NCBI GenBank assembly: GCA_040791665.1
Contig: JBFNNX010000037.1
Span: 62,001-126,000 of the forward strand
Direction of reading: 5' to 3'
From: Thiodiazotropha sp040791665
Lineage (GTDB): Bacteria > Pseudomonadota > Gammaproteobacteria > Chromatiales > Chromatiaceae
DNA length: 64,000 bases
Below are positions 1-8,979 of the stretch, one piece after another; within the stretch, counting starts at the first letter, position 1, and the number at the start of each line of letters is the position of its first letter. Under the pieces are notes generated by a model. It saw nothing but the letters and a program-made list of their open reading frames with translations. It ran no database searches and was not told the DNA's origin. The translations under genes and the position numbers were made by a program.

Positions 1-126
1 GCGAAACAGCCCGTAGAGACCGCGTGCACTGGTATCGAGCAAGGCGTTGACTTCCAGCTGCGACAGGACCTCTAGGCTGCCTTCGGGACGAACTGATGCG
101 CTGAGTCTGGATGGCGTGGAGTTCAA
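1..126 (-). CDS. ppnN: PpnN-type nucleotide 5'-monophosphate nucleosidase, N-terminal fragment
   Basis: Only the first 42 or so codons lie in the window; the rest continues beyond position 1. The conceptual N-terminus contains GSLEVLSQLEVNALL followed by LYGLFR. This closely resembles the start of E. coli PpnN (YgdH), which has a GSMDMLSQLEVDML segment and then LYQLFR. PpnN cleaves the N-glycosidic bond of purine and pyrimidine monophosphates and takes part in nucleotide salvage and the (p)ppGpp response. An in-frame stop lies about 33 bases upstream and no ATG follows it. The TTG at 124-126 is the most likely start; a CTG slightly upstream is an alternative. The identification rests on a short stretch, but the match is distinctive. 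Confidence 0.72.
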   Translation of the reverse strand, partial: MNSTPSRLSASVRPEGSLEVLSQLEVNALLDTSARGLYGLFR

Positions 127-316
127 ATGGCTACTGTTATACAGATTGGTGAATGGTTATTGTTTATCACTGAATATTATCTGGAACCTGATAAAAAGTG
201 AACATAGGACTCTGTAATGTACGCGCATACCCGTTTCCTGGTATATGTTCGGCGCCGTCGCTATCAGGGTATGGATACACGAAAGGGTGTGGCGAAGCCA
301 CACCCTATAATGACTT

Positions 317-682
317 CTACTCCCCTTCGTAACTTGCACCGATATATCCACCGGAGCTGCTACTTTGGTTTGAACTGTCATCGGTGTCGTCCGATGACGA
401 AGTAGTCGTGGTTTTGGTTTTTGTCTTTATCTTGGTTTTTGTAATATTGCCATCCTCATCGACTGTTCGTGTCTTGGTCTTTTGTTTGACTTTGGTTGTG
501 GTTTTCGATTTGCCAGCGAGCCGAAGCGGGGCGCTTGTCATGTAGTTATCATCGATTTGTGATCGGTTGAGGCTTGTGGTTGATAAGGTATCCGAAGCGG
601 TTACTGCGGCAGTGGCTGATGCCTCCGTACCGATCATAAGCGCAAGCAGGCTGGAAATAACGAAAGATGTTGGTCGTTTCAT
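317..682 (-). CDS. small secreted Lys/Thr-rich protein of unknown function
   Basis: A 121-residue protein with a clear Sec signal peptide: basic MKRP start, hydrophobic core to about residue 20, and a likely cleavage after an ASA box near residue 24. The mature part is low complexity. A Lys/Thr block (about residues 55-95, repeated KTKTKT and TTTT units) is followed by an Asp/Ser-rich acidic stretch and a short Gly-Tyr tail. No family was recognised. The alternating basic and acidic low-complexity segments suggest an extended, envelope-exposed or polyanion-binding protein, but this is inference. It stands alone between ppnN and mdh, both on the same strand. Its composition could also cause expansion/contraction variation between strains. 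Confidence 0.62.
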   Translation of the reverse strand: MKRPTSFVISSLLALMIGTEASATAAVTASDTLSTTSLNRSQIDDNYMTSAPLRLAGKSKTTTKVKQKTKTRTVDEDGNITKTKIKTKTKTTTTSSSDDTDDSSNQSSSSGGYIGASYEGE

Positions 683-1270
683 GGTCGTTTCCCTCGATTT
701 AGATAGTTTAACGCAACAACATGTTTACAAAAGATGTATACCATCTCTGTACTTAAGCAAGTCCCGAACAAGCCTGGGTGGGCCTGATTTTGAGCCAAAA
801 TCTTTCGCATCAAGTCATCAATCACAGGTAATAGCCGGTCTATTGGCCGATTGATTACGACAAGGCGGAAGTTTTTGGCCGCATGATGGCCTTCCATGAC
901 TTGTTCAGAGCCCTCTTAATGCCTAACCATCTGATGAACAGACAGCGATCCTTACTGCATGATCGATGGTAAATGAGTCGTTGATGAAGGGGTAATGAGA
1001 AAATCACATAAATGATGTGAAATATTTACGTCAATTACGGATAATGTCCGGACAGTGGAGTTGCGTGGAAAAACTAATGGGGAAGGGAAGGCACTTCTGC
1101 TCCAACACCTGGTATTTGAAATCGGAATCATGGGGCAGAAGTGCGGTTTTCGACTGTTGACGCATCACATTTGGTTGCCGGGTGAATAATCTAACGGCAG
1201 CGGCAGAGACCGTTAATTCAGTTAACGGATCCAGACAAAACCGGGTCTCGATTGGTCTATCCGGATCGGC
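683..1270. other. 588-base intergenic region with two inverted repeats
   Basis: No convincing gene is seen. Two inverted repeats stand out. The first has perfect 10-base arms, GCACTTCTGC at 1091-1100 and GCAGAAGTGC at 1135-1144, followed by GGTTTT on the plus strand. The second is CCGTTAA/TTAACGG at about 1210-1228, downstream of mdh in its own reading direction, and could act in mdh transcript ending, although no strong T-run follows. The stretch from about 683 to 760 presumably carries the promoter of the secreted-protein gene. Confidence 0.4.
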
Positions 1271-2254
1271 TCAGCCGCGCAGCAGGTCCTCAATGATCGC
1301 ACGCTCTTCGAGTAGCTCCTTCTGGGATGCCTTGAGACGGGATACGCTAAATTCGTCCAGTTCAAGTCCCTGTACGATTTCGTAGTTGCCATCCTTGCAT
1401 GTGACTGGATAGGAGTAAACTACACCCTCCTCGATACCGTAGCTACCGTCGGAAGGGATGGCCATGCTGACCCAGTCACCTTCAGGGGTGCCGAGCGCCC
1501 AGTCATGCATATGATCAACTATTGCATCGGCTGCCGATGCAGCCGAAGAGAGCCCACGCGCTTCGATGATCTCGGCGCCCCGGCGTTGGATTCTTGGGAT
1601 GAAGTGGTCGATGGCCCAATCCCGCGATACCAGATCGTACACCGGTTTGCCATTGACCTGACAGTTATCGATGTGGGGAAATTGGGTCATCGAATGGTTA
1701 CCCCAGATCGTCACCCGATTGATATCCGCAACCAGGGAGTTTGTCTTAATGGCCAGTTGCCCGATGGCGCGGTTGTGGTCCAGGCGTGTCATGGCGGTGA
1801 ATTGGCGCTTATCCAGGTCAGGCGCATTGGAGGCGGCAATCAGTGCGTTGGTGTTGGCTGGATTGCCCACGACCAATACCTTCACATCCCGTGAGGCGTG
1901 GTCGTTTATTGCCTTGCCTTGAATAGAGAAGATTTTGGCGTTTTCGGTGATCAGGTCCTTGCGCTCCATACCCTTACCGCGGGGTTTTGCCCCGATCAGG
2001 ATGGCGTAATCGGTGTCCCGAAAACCGATCTCCGGATTATCCGTCAAAACGATGTCATGCAGCAGCGGGTAGGCGCAATCTTCCAGCTCCATGCCCACGC
2101 CCCTCAATGACGACATCGATTGGGGGATCTCAAGCAGTTTGAGAATCACAGGTTGATCCGGACCGAACATGGCGCCGGATGCAATTCGAAATACCAGCGC
2201 ATAGCCGATATGTCCTGCAGCACCGGTGATTGTGACTTTTACTGCGGGTTTCAT
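1271..2254 (-). CDS. mdh: malate dehydrogenase (NAD-dependent type, 327 aa)
   Basis: This cytoplasmic enzyme interconverts malate and oxaloacetate in the TCA cycle. The 327-residue length fits the lactate/malate dehydrogenase family. The Rossmann start GAAGHIGYAL is at about residues 11-20. A conserved GNPANTNALI segment lies near residues 130-140, and the catalytic region WGNHSMTQFP sits near residue 190. The MERKDLITENAKIF region matches the bacterial Mdh subgroup related to cytosolic eukaryotic MDH. The gene is transcribed alone, with about 275 bases separating it from the upstream bolA-like gene. It complements icd at 40.9 kb for TCA-cycle carbon skeletons. I see nothing unusual in the sequence. 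Confidence 0.93.
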   Translation of the reverse strand: MKPAVKVTITGAAGHIGYALVFRIASGAMFGPDQPVILKLLEIPQSMSSLRGVGMELEDCAYPLLHDIVLTDNPEIGFRDTDYAILIGAKPRGKGMERKDLITENAKIFSIQGKAINDHASRDVKVLVVGNPANTNALIAASNAPDLDKRQFTAMTRLDHNRAIGQLAIKTNSLVADINRVTIWGNHSMTQFPHIDNCQVNGKPVYDLVSRDWAIDHFIPRIQRRGAEIIEARGLSSAASAADAIVDHMHDWALGTPEGDWVSMAIPSDGSYGIEEGVVYSYPVTCKDGNYEIVQGLELDEFSVSRLKASQKELLEERAIIEDLLRG

Positions 2255-2529
2255 TCAGGTAATCCTCTCTCTCTATAAATTTGTTGGATGGACAGATAAG
2301 TATAGTTATTTATCTTTCAATGGACAGTCTATATACGTCAATAGAAAGTATTAGAACTCCTCCCAGGTTTTAAGCTGAACCCCACAGGACATCCTGCACA
2401 GCCCGTTCTCTCATCTGCCGGATCGATGTCAGGCGCGCACGCTCTCCAATTGCCTCGCAAAAGAATCATAATTCTTATATAAAACAATAAGTAGTATATA
2501 AAACTTACGGTTTATCATAAAAAGAGGAA

Positions 2530-2772
2530 TTATGCTTGCCGAATCTCTTCCGGTGTTTTTGCCCGAACAGTCAATGCGTGCAGTTCACCGCTGGCGATCT
2601 CCTCATTGAACAGGGTCAGGATGGAGCGTTGTCTCTGCAGACTCTTCATGTTGTCGAATGCCTGTGTTGTCACATTCACCTCAAAGTTGCAGCTTTCACC
2701 CGAAACACTGATTTCAGCATCCGGGTAGAGGTCTTGTATTCGACTGATCAAATCTTGTTGGTTCATTCGCAA
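2530..2772 (-). CDS. BolA/IbaG-family protein (80 aa)
   Basis: An 80-residue protein with the BolA-like fold signature: an N-terminal helix, a strand with EVNVTTQAF, the helix segment SLQRQRSILTLF and a C-terminal ELHALTVRAKTPEE strand/helix. BolA-family proteins usually pair with monothiol glutaredoxins in Fe-S cluster handling. The His in ELHAL matches the conserved cluster-ligand position of the family. The length fits the short IbaG/YrbA branch rather than BolA itself. Two closely spaced starts exist (M1 and M3), and the first was kept. The gene stands alone, with no glutaredoxin beside it, so the exact subfamily is uncertain. Confidence 0.75.
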   Translation of the reverse strand: MRMNQQDLISRIQDLYPDAEISVSGESCNFEVNVTTQAFDNMKSLQRQRSILTLFNEEIASGELHALTVRAKTPEEIRQA

Positions 2773-3082
2773 TGTATACCTTGATGAAATTGAAGGAGGA
2801 AGAATCGCATCATTTCACTAGCGGGCGGATATTTAAATCATATCTTTTTGTGGAAATTGTCGACCTTTAATTCACCGAGCGTTTTTGACTCCGTCAGTTC
2901 ATATTGCCATCCTCTCATATAGAGTTGCTGTGCATGGTTTGTCTTGCCGGTCTAAAAGATCGCCCTGACGGAGCCTATTGATCCAGTATCGTCAAGCCTT
3001 GACCATCGATTGCACGACGAAGATTGACAGCTCAATAAACTTGGGGCAAGTTCTCACTACCCGTTTTTTAGCAGGAAGGACC
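2773..3082. other. 310-base gap between divergent genes
   Basis: This gap separates the bolA-like gene (-) from the carbonic anhydrase-like gene (+). It should hold both promoters. The only clear signal is a strong ribosome-binding site, AGGAAGGA at 3073-3080, just before ATG 3083. No further gene or strong inverted repeat is visible. Confidence 0.4.
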
Positions 3083-4144
3083 ATGGATATCCATAATAAA
3101 CCCATTCAGGACCGTATTGAATGGTTGATCAATCATGCCAGTACTCATTCAGAGATCTACAGCAAGCCTGGTAGCTGGCTTGCCCGCACGCGATATCTCT
3201 CCGAGCATCCTACCTCGATCGCCGTACTGAAGTGCATGGATGGTCGTATCAACATACCCATTGCCACCAATACGCCTCAGGGAATAATTCAACCGTTCCG
3301 AAATCTTGGTGGTATTTTCGATCTCGGTTGGCCGCACCTCGGGGAGGTCTTGGCGAACTACGTTCAAAACGTGGTCTCGGATGGCAGGCGGGTGATGACA
3401 TTGATCACTTATCACTTTTCGAAAGGCGATCCCCAGCGCGGCTGCGCCGGTTTCAATTACGATACCGAAGCCGCAAAGAAGCATACCTATCAGATCAAGC
3501 GGCAAGTGGAAGAGGTGTTCGGCGAGGATCACGCGACGGTATATCCTATCGTATGCGGTTTCGAAACCGATGATGATGCACTGATCCTGCATGGGTCCAC
3601 AGGTCAGCAGCTGAATATGTCGGAACTGAAGCCGAGCGACAAAGATACTCTGTTGCCCCGCCTGGAGGCGCTTTTCCCAGATATGTCAGCTCAGATGCGG
3701 CAGGATCTGCTACCGCTGGTAGCCGGTAATCTGGATCACGTGGAAGAGGCGCGACAGTTGCAGCGAGAGCTGGATATCGTGCATCGTGAATGGATGATCT
3801 GTATCGGTCGTGGTTTCGATTTTCTGCATACGCCGAATCTTGCGCTGATCATCGGTCCCTACAGTCCCAATCTTTCGGATCCCATCGATAAGGCGGCCGG
3901 TATTATCGAGAGCAACATGAAGGCGGGACGCATACCTGATGACGGTTTTCTTTTACTGGCATCTGTGCCTTACCAGGATGTTGGTGTGGACAGGGCCAGG
4001 GCAGAGGTAAAATCGAAGTTTATGAGCAGCTTCGCTGCCGATCGGATCCGTGTTTCCCACCCTGAACTTGCCAAGAAGATGACTGTCAAGACCGCTGTGC
4101 TGAATTGGCATTCCCGGCATCTGGAGATGCTTTCGCAAGGGTGA
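3083..4144 (+). CDS. carbonic anhydrase-like protein related to the beta/CsoSCA type
   Basis: The reading frame is open further upstream, but ATG 3083 is preceded at ideal spacing by AGGAAGGA, giving 353 residues. The protein carries a beta-carbonic-anhydrase zinc pattern: C51-M-D53-G-R55, then H111 and C121 in HFSKGDPQRGCAGF. The Cys-x-Asp-x-Arg dyad is the beta-CA signature. The His-Cys distance of 10 is longer than the usual 3 and close to the spacing I recall for carboxysomal CsoSCA. No signal peptide is seen, so it is probably cytoplasmic. It converges on the DAB operon and would interconvert the CO2 and bicarbonate that the transporter delivers. CA activity is inferred; a regulatory or non-catalytic homologue is possible. 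Confidence 0.72.
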   Translation: MDIHNKPIQDRIEWLINHASTHSEIYSKPGSWLARTRYLSEHPTSIAVLKCMDGRINIPIATNTPQGIIQPFRNLGGIFDLGWPHLGEVLANYVQNVVSDGRRVMTLITYHFSKGDPQRGCAGFNYDTEAAKKHTYQIKRQVEEVFGEDHATVYPIVCGFETDDDALILHGSTGQQLNMSELKPSDKDTLLPRLEALFPDMSAQMRQDLLPLVAGNLDHVEEARQLQRELDIVHREWMICIGRGFDFLHTPNLALIIGPYSPNLSDPIDKAAGIIESNMKAGRIPDDGFLLLASVPYQDVGVDRARAEVKSKFMSSFAADRIRVSHPELAKKMTVKTAVLNWHSRHLEMLSQG

Positions 4145-4149
4145 GATTA

Positions 4150-4378
4150 AGTCCGCAAATGAACGCGAATAAACGCAAATATTTATGATGCAGGCTATGC
4201 CGCATAGGCTGTATGATCGGCAAAAAGAGCAATTATTTCCTGCATAGGGTGCGGCTTGCCGCACCATTATACTGTTTGGATTTATTCACCCTTATGCTGT
4301 GAAGAAAAGCAACACCATCTTGGCGAATCAGATGGATTATTTGTTTTATTAGCGTTCATTCGCGTTCATTTGCGGACT
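4150..4378. repeat. 229-bp element with terminal inverted repeats (family A, copy 1)
   Basis: The left end AGTCCGCAAATGAACGCGAA begins at 4150. The right end, read in reverse complement from 4378, begins with the same 20 bases, and the match continues for several more with one change. The element fills the whole gap between the converging carbonic anhydrase-like gene and the last gene of the DAB operon, and its last base is the first base of that gene's stop codon. It contains a perfect hairpin, GGTGCGGC-TT-GCCGCACC (4248-4265). There is no coding capacity. Related elements lie at 29218-29597 and 43348-43499. It looks like a MITE or large intergenic palindromic repeat and may serve as a bidirectional transcript end. 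Confidence 0.75.
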
Positions 4379-5880
4379 CATTGCAAACGCATCAGCCATA
4401 ATCCAGATGTCGATTCCATCAAGTCGAGCACAATCCCGGGAAAAAGACCGAAAATCAGTACCAGGAGTGAAAATAAAATCATACTAGCCAGTTCTCTCGG
4501 GCGTAGATCATGACTGGCTCTTACCTGCCCGTCGGTAATCGGTCCAAAGAAGCTTTGGCGATAGCTGTTCAACAGATACCCAGTGCCAATGATGAGTCCG
4601 AACAGGGCGGCGAGTCCGGCGCCAGTGTGGGTTTCTAAGGTACTGATGAGGATCAGCAGCTCAGCGGGAAATCCACTGGTCCCGGGTATACCCAATGAGG
4701 CCAAACCCAGAAACATGAAGAAAGCTGCAAGCAGTGGCATTGTTTGCGCAACGCCGCCGAGGTGGATCAGATCGGTGGATCCCAGACGATGATGCAGATA
4801 GCCGGTAAGCAGGAAAAGTCCTCCTGCAATCACGACGAAGTTGAGTAGCTGAAAAACCGCACCTTGCAGGCCTTGTAGGTTAAAAGATGCGATGCCCAGA
4901 ATCACCAGTCCCACATGACTCATGGAGGAGTAGGCCAGCATGCGTCTGAGATTCGTCTGGTTGAGGGCCGCCAGTGCGCCATAAAGAAGGCCGACGACGC
5001 CCAGTCCCGCCAGCAACCAGTGCAGTTCCTGGGCAGCATTGGGTGCCAAGGGTACGGCAAAACGAATAATGCCGTAGGCGCCCAACTTGATACCCACCAG
5101 CAACGCGGCGATAGGTGCGGGGCCTTCCAGGGCGACGATCGGCAGCCAGGTATGGAGTGGAAACAGCGGGGTCTTGACCGCAAAGCCTGTCAACAGAAAT
5201 AGGAATACGATGATCTCAAGGCCGGCAGGCAGGGGGGTCTCGAGCAGAGTCTGGTAATCGAACGAGAGCCCATCCGGTGGTAAGGCACCGACGATCTCAG
5301 CATGATTGAAGGCCAGCACAGCAATCGCCAGCAGCAACGGTATGCCCCCAGCCAGCATGAAGAGGGTATATTTCGTTGCCGCGTAACGCCGATGGGGGCC
5401 GATTCCCCATAGGCTGATAAGGAAATAGAGCGGAGCCAGGGTCAATTCCCAGAACAGAAAAAAGGCCAGTACATCGATACTCATGAATACGCCAAGCGTG
5501 GCGGTGGCGAATAACAGCAAGAGATTGAAGTAGACTCTTTGCAGGCTCTGAATATGGGTCCAGGAGGCAAGGGTTACTGCAATGAACAGCACTATCGTCA
5601 AGGGTAGAAAAGCTGCCGAGAGACCGTCGACGCCAAATCTGAAATTGGCATCCAGCGCGGGTATCCAGGGATATTGTTCGACGAACTGAAACCCGGGATT
5701 ATTACTCTCCAGCAGAACGACAACCGCGATCGCAGGGAACAGTGCCCCCAACAGTGTGGCAAGCGTGACAGTGCGCGCCCAGGTGACTGGGAAAAACCAG
5801 ATCGCACCGGCACCCGCAAGTGGCAGCAGTAGCAGTGTTGAAAGAAGCGGTAGATCGGTTATTGCTTGAAGTGATCCCAT
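4378..5880 (-). CDS. NuoM/NDH-4-like membrane subunit, last gene of the DAB-type operon
   Basis: A 500-residue, roughly 14-helix member of the proton-conducting subunit family of complex I and Mrp antiporters. The conserved TM5 glutamate is present (E145 in FLFWELTLAP). So are the TM7 lysine (VKTPLFPLHTWLP) and the downstream lysine in GIKLGAYGIIRF, so the proton path appears intact. There are no other complex I subunits nearby. The gene ends an operon with sulP, dabA and dabB and starts 11 bases after its neighbour. I infer that it gives extra proton-driven power, or a structural partner, to the inorganic-carbon transporter. A separate Mrp-like antiporter role cannot be excluded. Confidence 0.85.
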   Translation of the reverse strand: MGSLQAITDLPLLSTLLLLPLAGAGAIWFFPVTWARTVTLATLLGALFPAIAVVVLLESNNPGFQFVEQYPWIPALDANFRFGVDGLSAAFLPLTIVLFIAVTLASWTHIQSLQRVYFNLLLLFATATLGVFMSIDVLAFFLFWELTLAPLYFLISLWGIGPHRRYAATKYTLFMLAGGIPLLLAIAVLAFNHAEIVGALPPDGLSFDYQTLLETPLPAGLEIIVFLFLLTGFAVKTPLFPLHTWLPIVALEGPAPIAALLVGIKLGAYGIIRFAVPLAPNAAQELHWLLAGLGVVGLLYGALAALNQTNLRRMLAYSSMSHVGLVILGIASFNLQGLQGAVFQLLNFVVIAGGLFLLTGYLHHRLGSTDLIHLGGVAQTMPLLAAFFMFLGLASLGIPGTSGFPAELLILISTLETHTGAGLAALFGLIIGTGYLLNSYRQSFFGPITDGQVRASHDLRPRELASMILFSLLVLIFGLFPGIVLDLMESTSGLWLMRLQ

Positions 5881-5891
5881 TTTCTAGAGTC

Positions 5892-7406
5892 TCAATGGGC
5901 GGTATAAATAGCGCTCAATAGTGCGAGCGGCTTATCAATCAGGGCCAGCCAGGGTTCTATAAAGAAACCGGCGCTCAGTAACACGAGAATCAGGGCGCTC
6001 ACCACGAATACCTCGGGTTTTGAAATGGGAATGACCTGAAACGGCTGTCTGCCACTGGGACGCGGTGCCAGGAAAGCTCGTTGGAAGGCCCATAACAGAA
6101 AACCTGCCGCGACCACATTCCCAAGCGCGGATGCGATTGTCACTAAAGCACCGAACTTATGGATGGCTGACTCAAGAATAAGGTGTACGGCATCGAATCC
6201 CGGCGTACCCGGCATACCGATAATGGCCAAACCGCCAATCAGAAAGGTGATTCCGAGGAAGGGCAAGGAATCAAACAGACCACCTAAATTGTCCAGCAGG
6301 GTCGTGTGGGTACGCCGAAACAGCAGGCCGGTTGTGAATACCAATGCAGCCAGGGCAAGACCAAAAGTGGCGGAGAGGATTACGCTGCCCATAAAGGCAG
6401 CATGTTCCAGGCTGAAGATACCCAGGATAAGAATGCCTGTGTGAGAAATCACGGCATAGGCAAGCAAGCGGCGCAGATTATTCTGCATCATTGCAAGAAA
6501 CGCGGCATAGAATATCCCTGTGAGCGCGAACAAGGCCACATAGTTGTGCCACTCGATGACTGCGCCCGGTAATAACGGCAGGACAAAACGCAGCAGACCA
6601 TAAATACCGATCTTGAGTCCAAGCAGTAGTGTGGGCGCGACGGCCACATTTCCATGTTCGGCAATCATCGGTAGCCAGCCGTGTAGCGGGAACAGGGGTG
6701 TACGTATTGCCAAGCCGTAAAAGAGTAGAAAGAAGGCAGCTGAACGAAAGGTTTCGGAGACAGGTGTCTGTGCGAGGTGGAGCAGGTTGAAGCTCCACAC
6801 GCCAGCATGACTGTCAGAATAGTTCCAACCCAACAATAGGGTGCCTGCAATCAAAAGCATGACACTTACCGACATGAACTGATAAAACCTTTTTAGCGCC
6901 AGTTCCTTATCCGGCGAGTTCCCCCAGCGCCATAGCAGATAGCCGATGAAGCCGATTTGTACTGCGGATAGCAGTACGAACCAGAGCAGATTGAGGGTAA
7001 CGAAGAGACCCATCAAGCAGGCCTGTACCGCGAAGACCACCATGTAGAGACGGTTAAAGGGTTTCAAATCGCGTACAATGCCATAAAGTGTTACCAACAG
7101 AGTCAGTAGCCCCGTTAGAAGAATAAAGATGACCGATATGCCATCAACGCCGGCATGATAAGTGAGTTGCGGCACGATCCGAACCTGTTCAGCGAACTGA
7201 AAACCCGCCACATCGGTATCGTAGTGACGCCACAGATCGACACTCACAAGAAACTCCAAAAGCGCTGCGACTACGCCTCCAGGGACAAGCCACTTGTGTT
7301 GGCGCATAAACCACAGCAACAACACAGTAACCAACGGCAGTAGCTGTAATACAGTCAGAATCGGATAGGAAATCTGGGTAGACCAATGGAGGGTTTCTAT
7401 CGTCAC
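5892..7406 (-). CDS. NuoM/NuoL-like membrane subunit with altered proton-path residues
   Basis: A 504-residue polytopic protein of the same proton-channel superfamily as its neighbours, recognisable from RTPLFPLHGWLP and GLKIGIYGLLRF. It differs at two key sites. The segment aligned to the TM5 WE motif reads LLSAVQIGF, so the glutamate position is Ala148. The TM7 lysine position is Arg235. These are the residues used for proton transfer in NuoM (E144/K234 in E. coli). It may therefore be a structural or regulatory paralogue rather than a working pump subunit. It lies 10-11 bases from genes on both sides, inside the DAB-type operon. The alignment was done by eye. Confidence 0.82.
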   Translation of the reverse strand: MTIETLHWSTQISYPILTVLQLLPLVTVLLLWFMRQHKWLVPGGVVAALLEFLVSVDLWRHYDTDVAGFQFAEQVRIVPQLTYHAGVDGISVIFILLTGLLTLLVTLYGIVRDLKPFNRLYMVVFAVQACLMGLFVTLNLLWFVLLSAVQIGFIGYLLWRWGNSPDKELALKRFYQFMSVSVMLLIAGTLLLGWNYSDSHAGVWSFNLLHLAQTPVSETFRSAAFFLLFYGLAIRTPLFPLHGWLPMIAEHGNVAVAPTLLLGLKIGIYGLLRFVLPLLPGAVIEWHNYVALFALTGIFYAAFLAMMQNNLRRLLAYAVISHTGILILGIFSLEHAAFMGSVILSATFGLALAALVFTTGLLFRRTHTTLLDNLGGLFDSLPFLGITFLIGGLAIIGMPGTPGFDAVHLILESAIHKFGALVTIASALGNVVAAGFLLWAFQRAFLAPRPSGRQPFQVIPISKPEVFVVSALILVLLSAGFFIEPWLALIDKPLALLSAIYTAH

Positions 7407-7416
7407 GTGAAGGCCC

Positions 7417-8979
7417 TCACAATATCACCACGAATGTAGCCACGACCAAAACGATCAGGTAGCGTGGCTTGGACAGCAGCTGCTCGACCCGTTCGAGGGT
7501 CCCTCCCACACGTTGGAGATTTTTCAGCAGGCCTTCGCCACCTCCTCGCAGCACCAGATGGGATTCGAACCAATATAGAATGTTGGCAAGCCATGTCATG
7601 AATTTACCGGCCAATCCGGTTCCCTGTCCCACGCCGTCCATTTGCTTCGAGGAACTTCTTTTCTGAATCGCCTCCCACTGGGTGAGTGAAGAGACGCTCC
7701 GGGTGTATACCGGCAGTCCAATTACCCGCGTGACGACCTGCTCGTCAAAGAACTGCACATCTTTTGCCAGCGATACTGTTGGGCGGACCAGGAGTGCATC
7801 GGACAAGGCATCGAGCCAGAAGCGTTGAAGGGCTGCATTATAGAGCCAGCGTATACGTGTCAGCCAAGATGGCGGCGGCGGTGTGGCGTGATCGATCTGG
7901 TTGACCAATGCCGGTGATGCCAGGAACTGAAACAATCGCCACACGGCATGCAGGCTCAGATGCCAGGCGGCCAGGGTAAACCACCCCATCCCGCACCAGA
8001 AGAACATCAGACCGACCTGGGATGTGGTGGCGAACATGAGAGAGCTTTTTATATCGGATTGTGTGAGACCGGCCAACCAGCCATAAATCACAGTCAACAA
8101 TCCCAGGATGGCAATGGTAACCATTATCGCAGGCGCTTGTTCGAGTAGTGGCGCCAGGCGGATCAACAGTATGACACCTGCATGCACCATCAATGAACTG
8201 TAAAAGATGGCGGATGATGGTGTCGGGCCCTCCAATGCATGGGATATCCAAGGTGCGAAGGGCAGTTGAGCCGATTTAACCAATGCGGCTATCACGAAGC
8301 CGCTTGCGATCACACCGGCCGCAAGGGTTTCGATGTTTCCTGCCCCACTATTGATCTGCGACCACTCGACCCCTCCAAGCCAGAAGATCGAGAGGGCAAT
8401 GCCGATGATGAATCCGGTGTCACCGACACGGTTGGTCACAAAAACCCGGACCGCGTTCTTGGTCGCTGTCTGTCGTTCGATCGCATATCCGATGAGCAGA
8501 TACGAAGTAATGCCAACGATTTCCCAGCCGACAAAGGCAAGTAGCGCATTACCCGCCAAAACGATGAGCTCCATACCGCCGGCGAACAGGCAGAACAGCA
8601 TGAATATGCGCTGGTAGCCAGGCTCACGATGCATATAGTTGACGGAAAACTTTAACGTCAGAAATACGATGAGCGTTACCACAGTCAGCAGTGAGAGTCC
8701 GGTCGTATCCAGGCTTAGACTGATCGGCAGGTGAATCTCTCCGGAATCGAACCAGGTTCCCAAAACCAGTTGACCCGGCGCCCCGTAGATTACCGCTTCG
8801 AGTACCAGGGCCAGCGATAGCAGCAAGGAACCGGCGGTGGCGCCCAGCGCAACCAGGGATGTCTGTCCTTCGCCGGACTCGGCACGGTTGAAGTTCAGTA
8901 TGTAGCCGATACCGATCCATCCGGAAGCCACCCAGGGAAGCAGGGGGATGAGCCATGCGAATTGCTTAAGCATCTGCAT
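7417..8979 (-). CDS. dabB: DabB, NuoL-like proton-conducting subunit of the DAB inorganic-carbon transporter
   Basis: A 520-residue NuoL/NDH-5-like membrane protein. The TM5 glutamate (FVGWEIVGITSY) and TM7 lysine (VKSAQLPFAPWI, then LEGPTPSSAIFY) are present. In DAB systems DabB couples the proton-motive force to DabA, which hydrates CO2 to bicarbonate in one direction. The gene overlaps the end of dabA by 14 bases, the arrangement expected of a DabAB pair, which implies translational coupling. The C-terminal region (residues about 400-500) is more divergent and carries amphipathic segments. It acts in the cytoplasmic membrane. Identification rests on family features plus the adjacent dabA. 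Confidence 0.9.
   Translation of the reverse strand: MQMLKQFAWLIPLLPWVASGWIGIGYILNFNRAESGEGQTSLVALGATAGSLLLSLALVLEAVIYGAPGQLVLGTWFDSGEIHLPISLSLDTTGLSLLTVVTLIVFLTLKFSVNYMHREPGYQRIFMLFCLFAGGMELIVLAGNALLAFVGWEIVGITSYLLIGYAIERQTATKNAVRVFVTNRVGDTGFIIGIALSIFWLGGVEWSQINSGAGNIETLAAGVIASGFVIAALVKSAQLPFAPWISHALEGPTPSSAIFYSSLMVHAGVILLIRLAPLLEQAPAIMVTIAILGLLTVIYGWLAGLTQSDIKSSLMFATTSQVGLMFFWCGMGWFTLAAWHLSLHAVWRLFQFLASPALVNQIDHATPPPPSWLTRIRWLYNAALQRFWLDALSDALLVRPTVSLAKDVQFFDEQVVTRVIGLPVYTRSVSSLTQWEAIQKRSSSKQMDGVGQGTGLAGKFMTWLANILYWFESHLVLRGGGEGLLKNLQRVGGTLERVEQLLSKPRYLIVLVVATFVVIL

Noticed and set aside
679..897. A 72-codon minus-strand frame upstream of the secreted-protein gene
   Set aside because: It overlaps the presumed promoter region and shows no protein-like hydrophobic pattern or ribosome-binding site.
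2978..3082. Upstream extension of the carbonic anhydrase-like protein
   Set aside because: ATG 3083 has a much better ribosome-binding site and the extension lacks family-like sequence.
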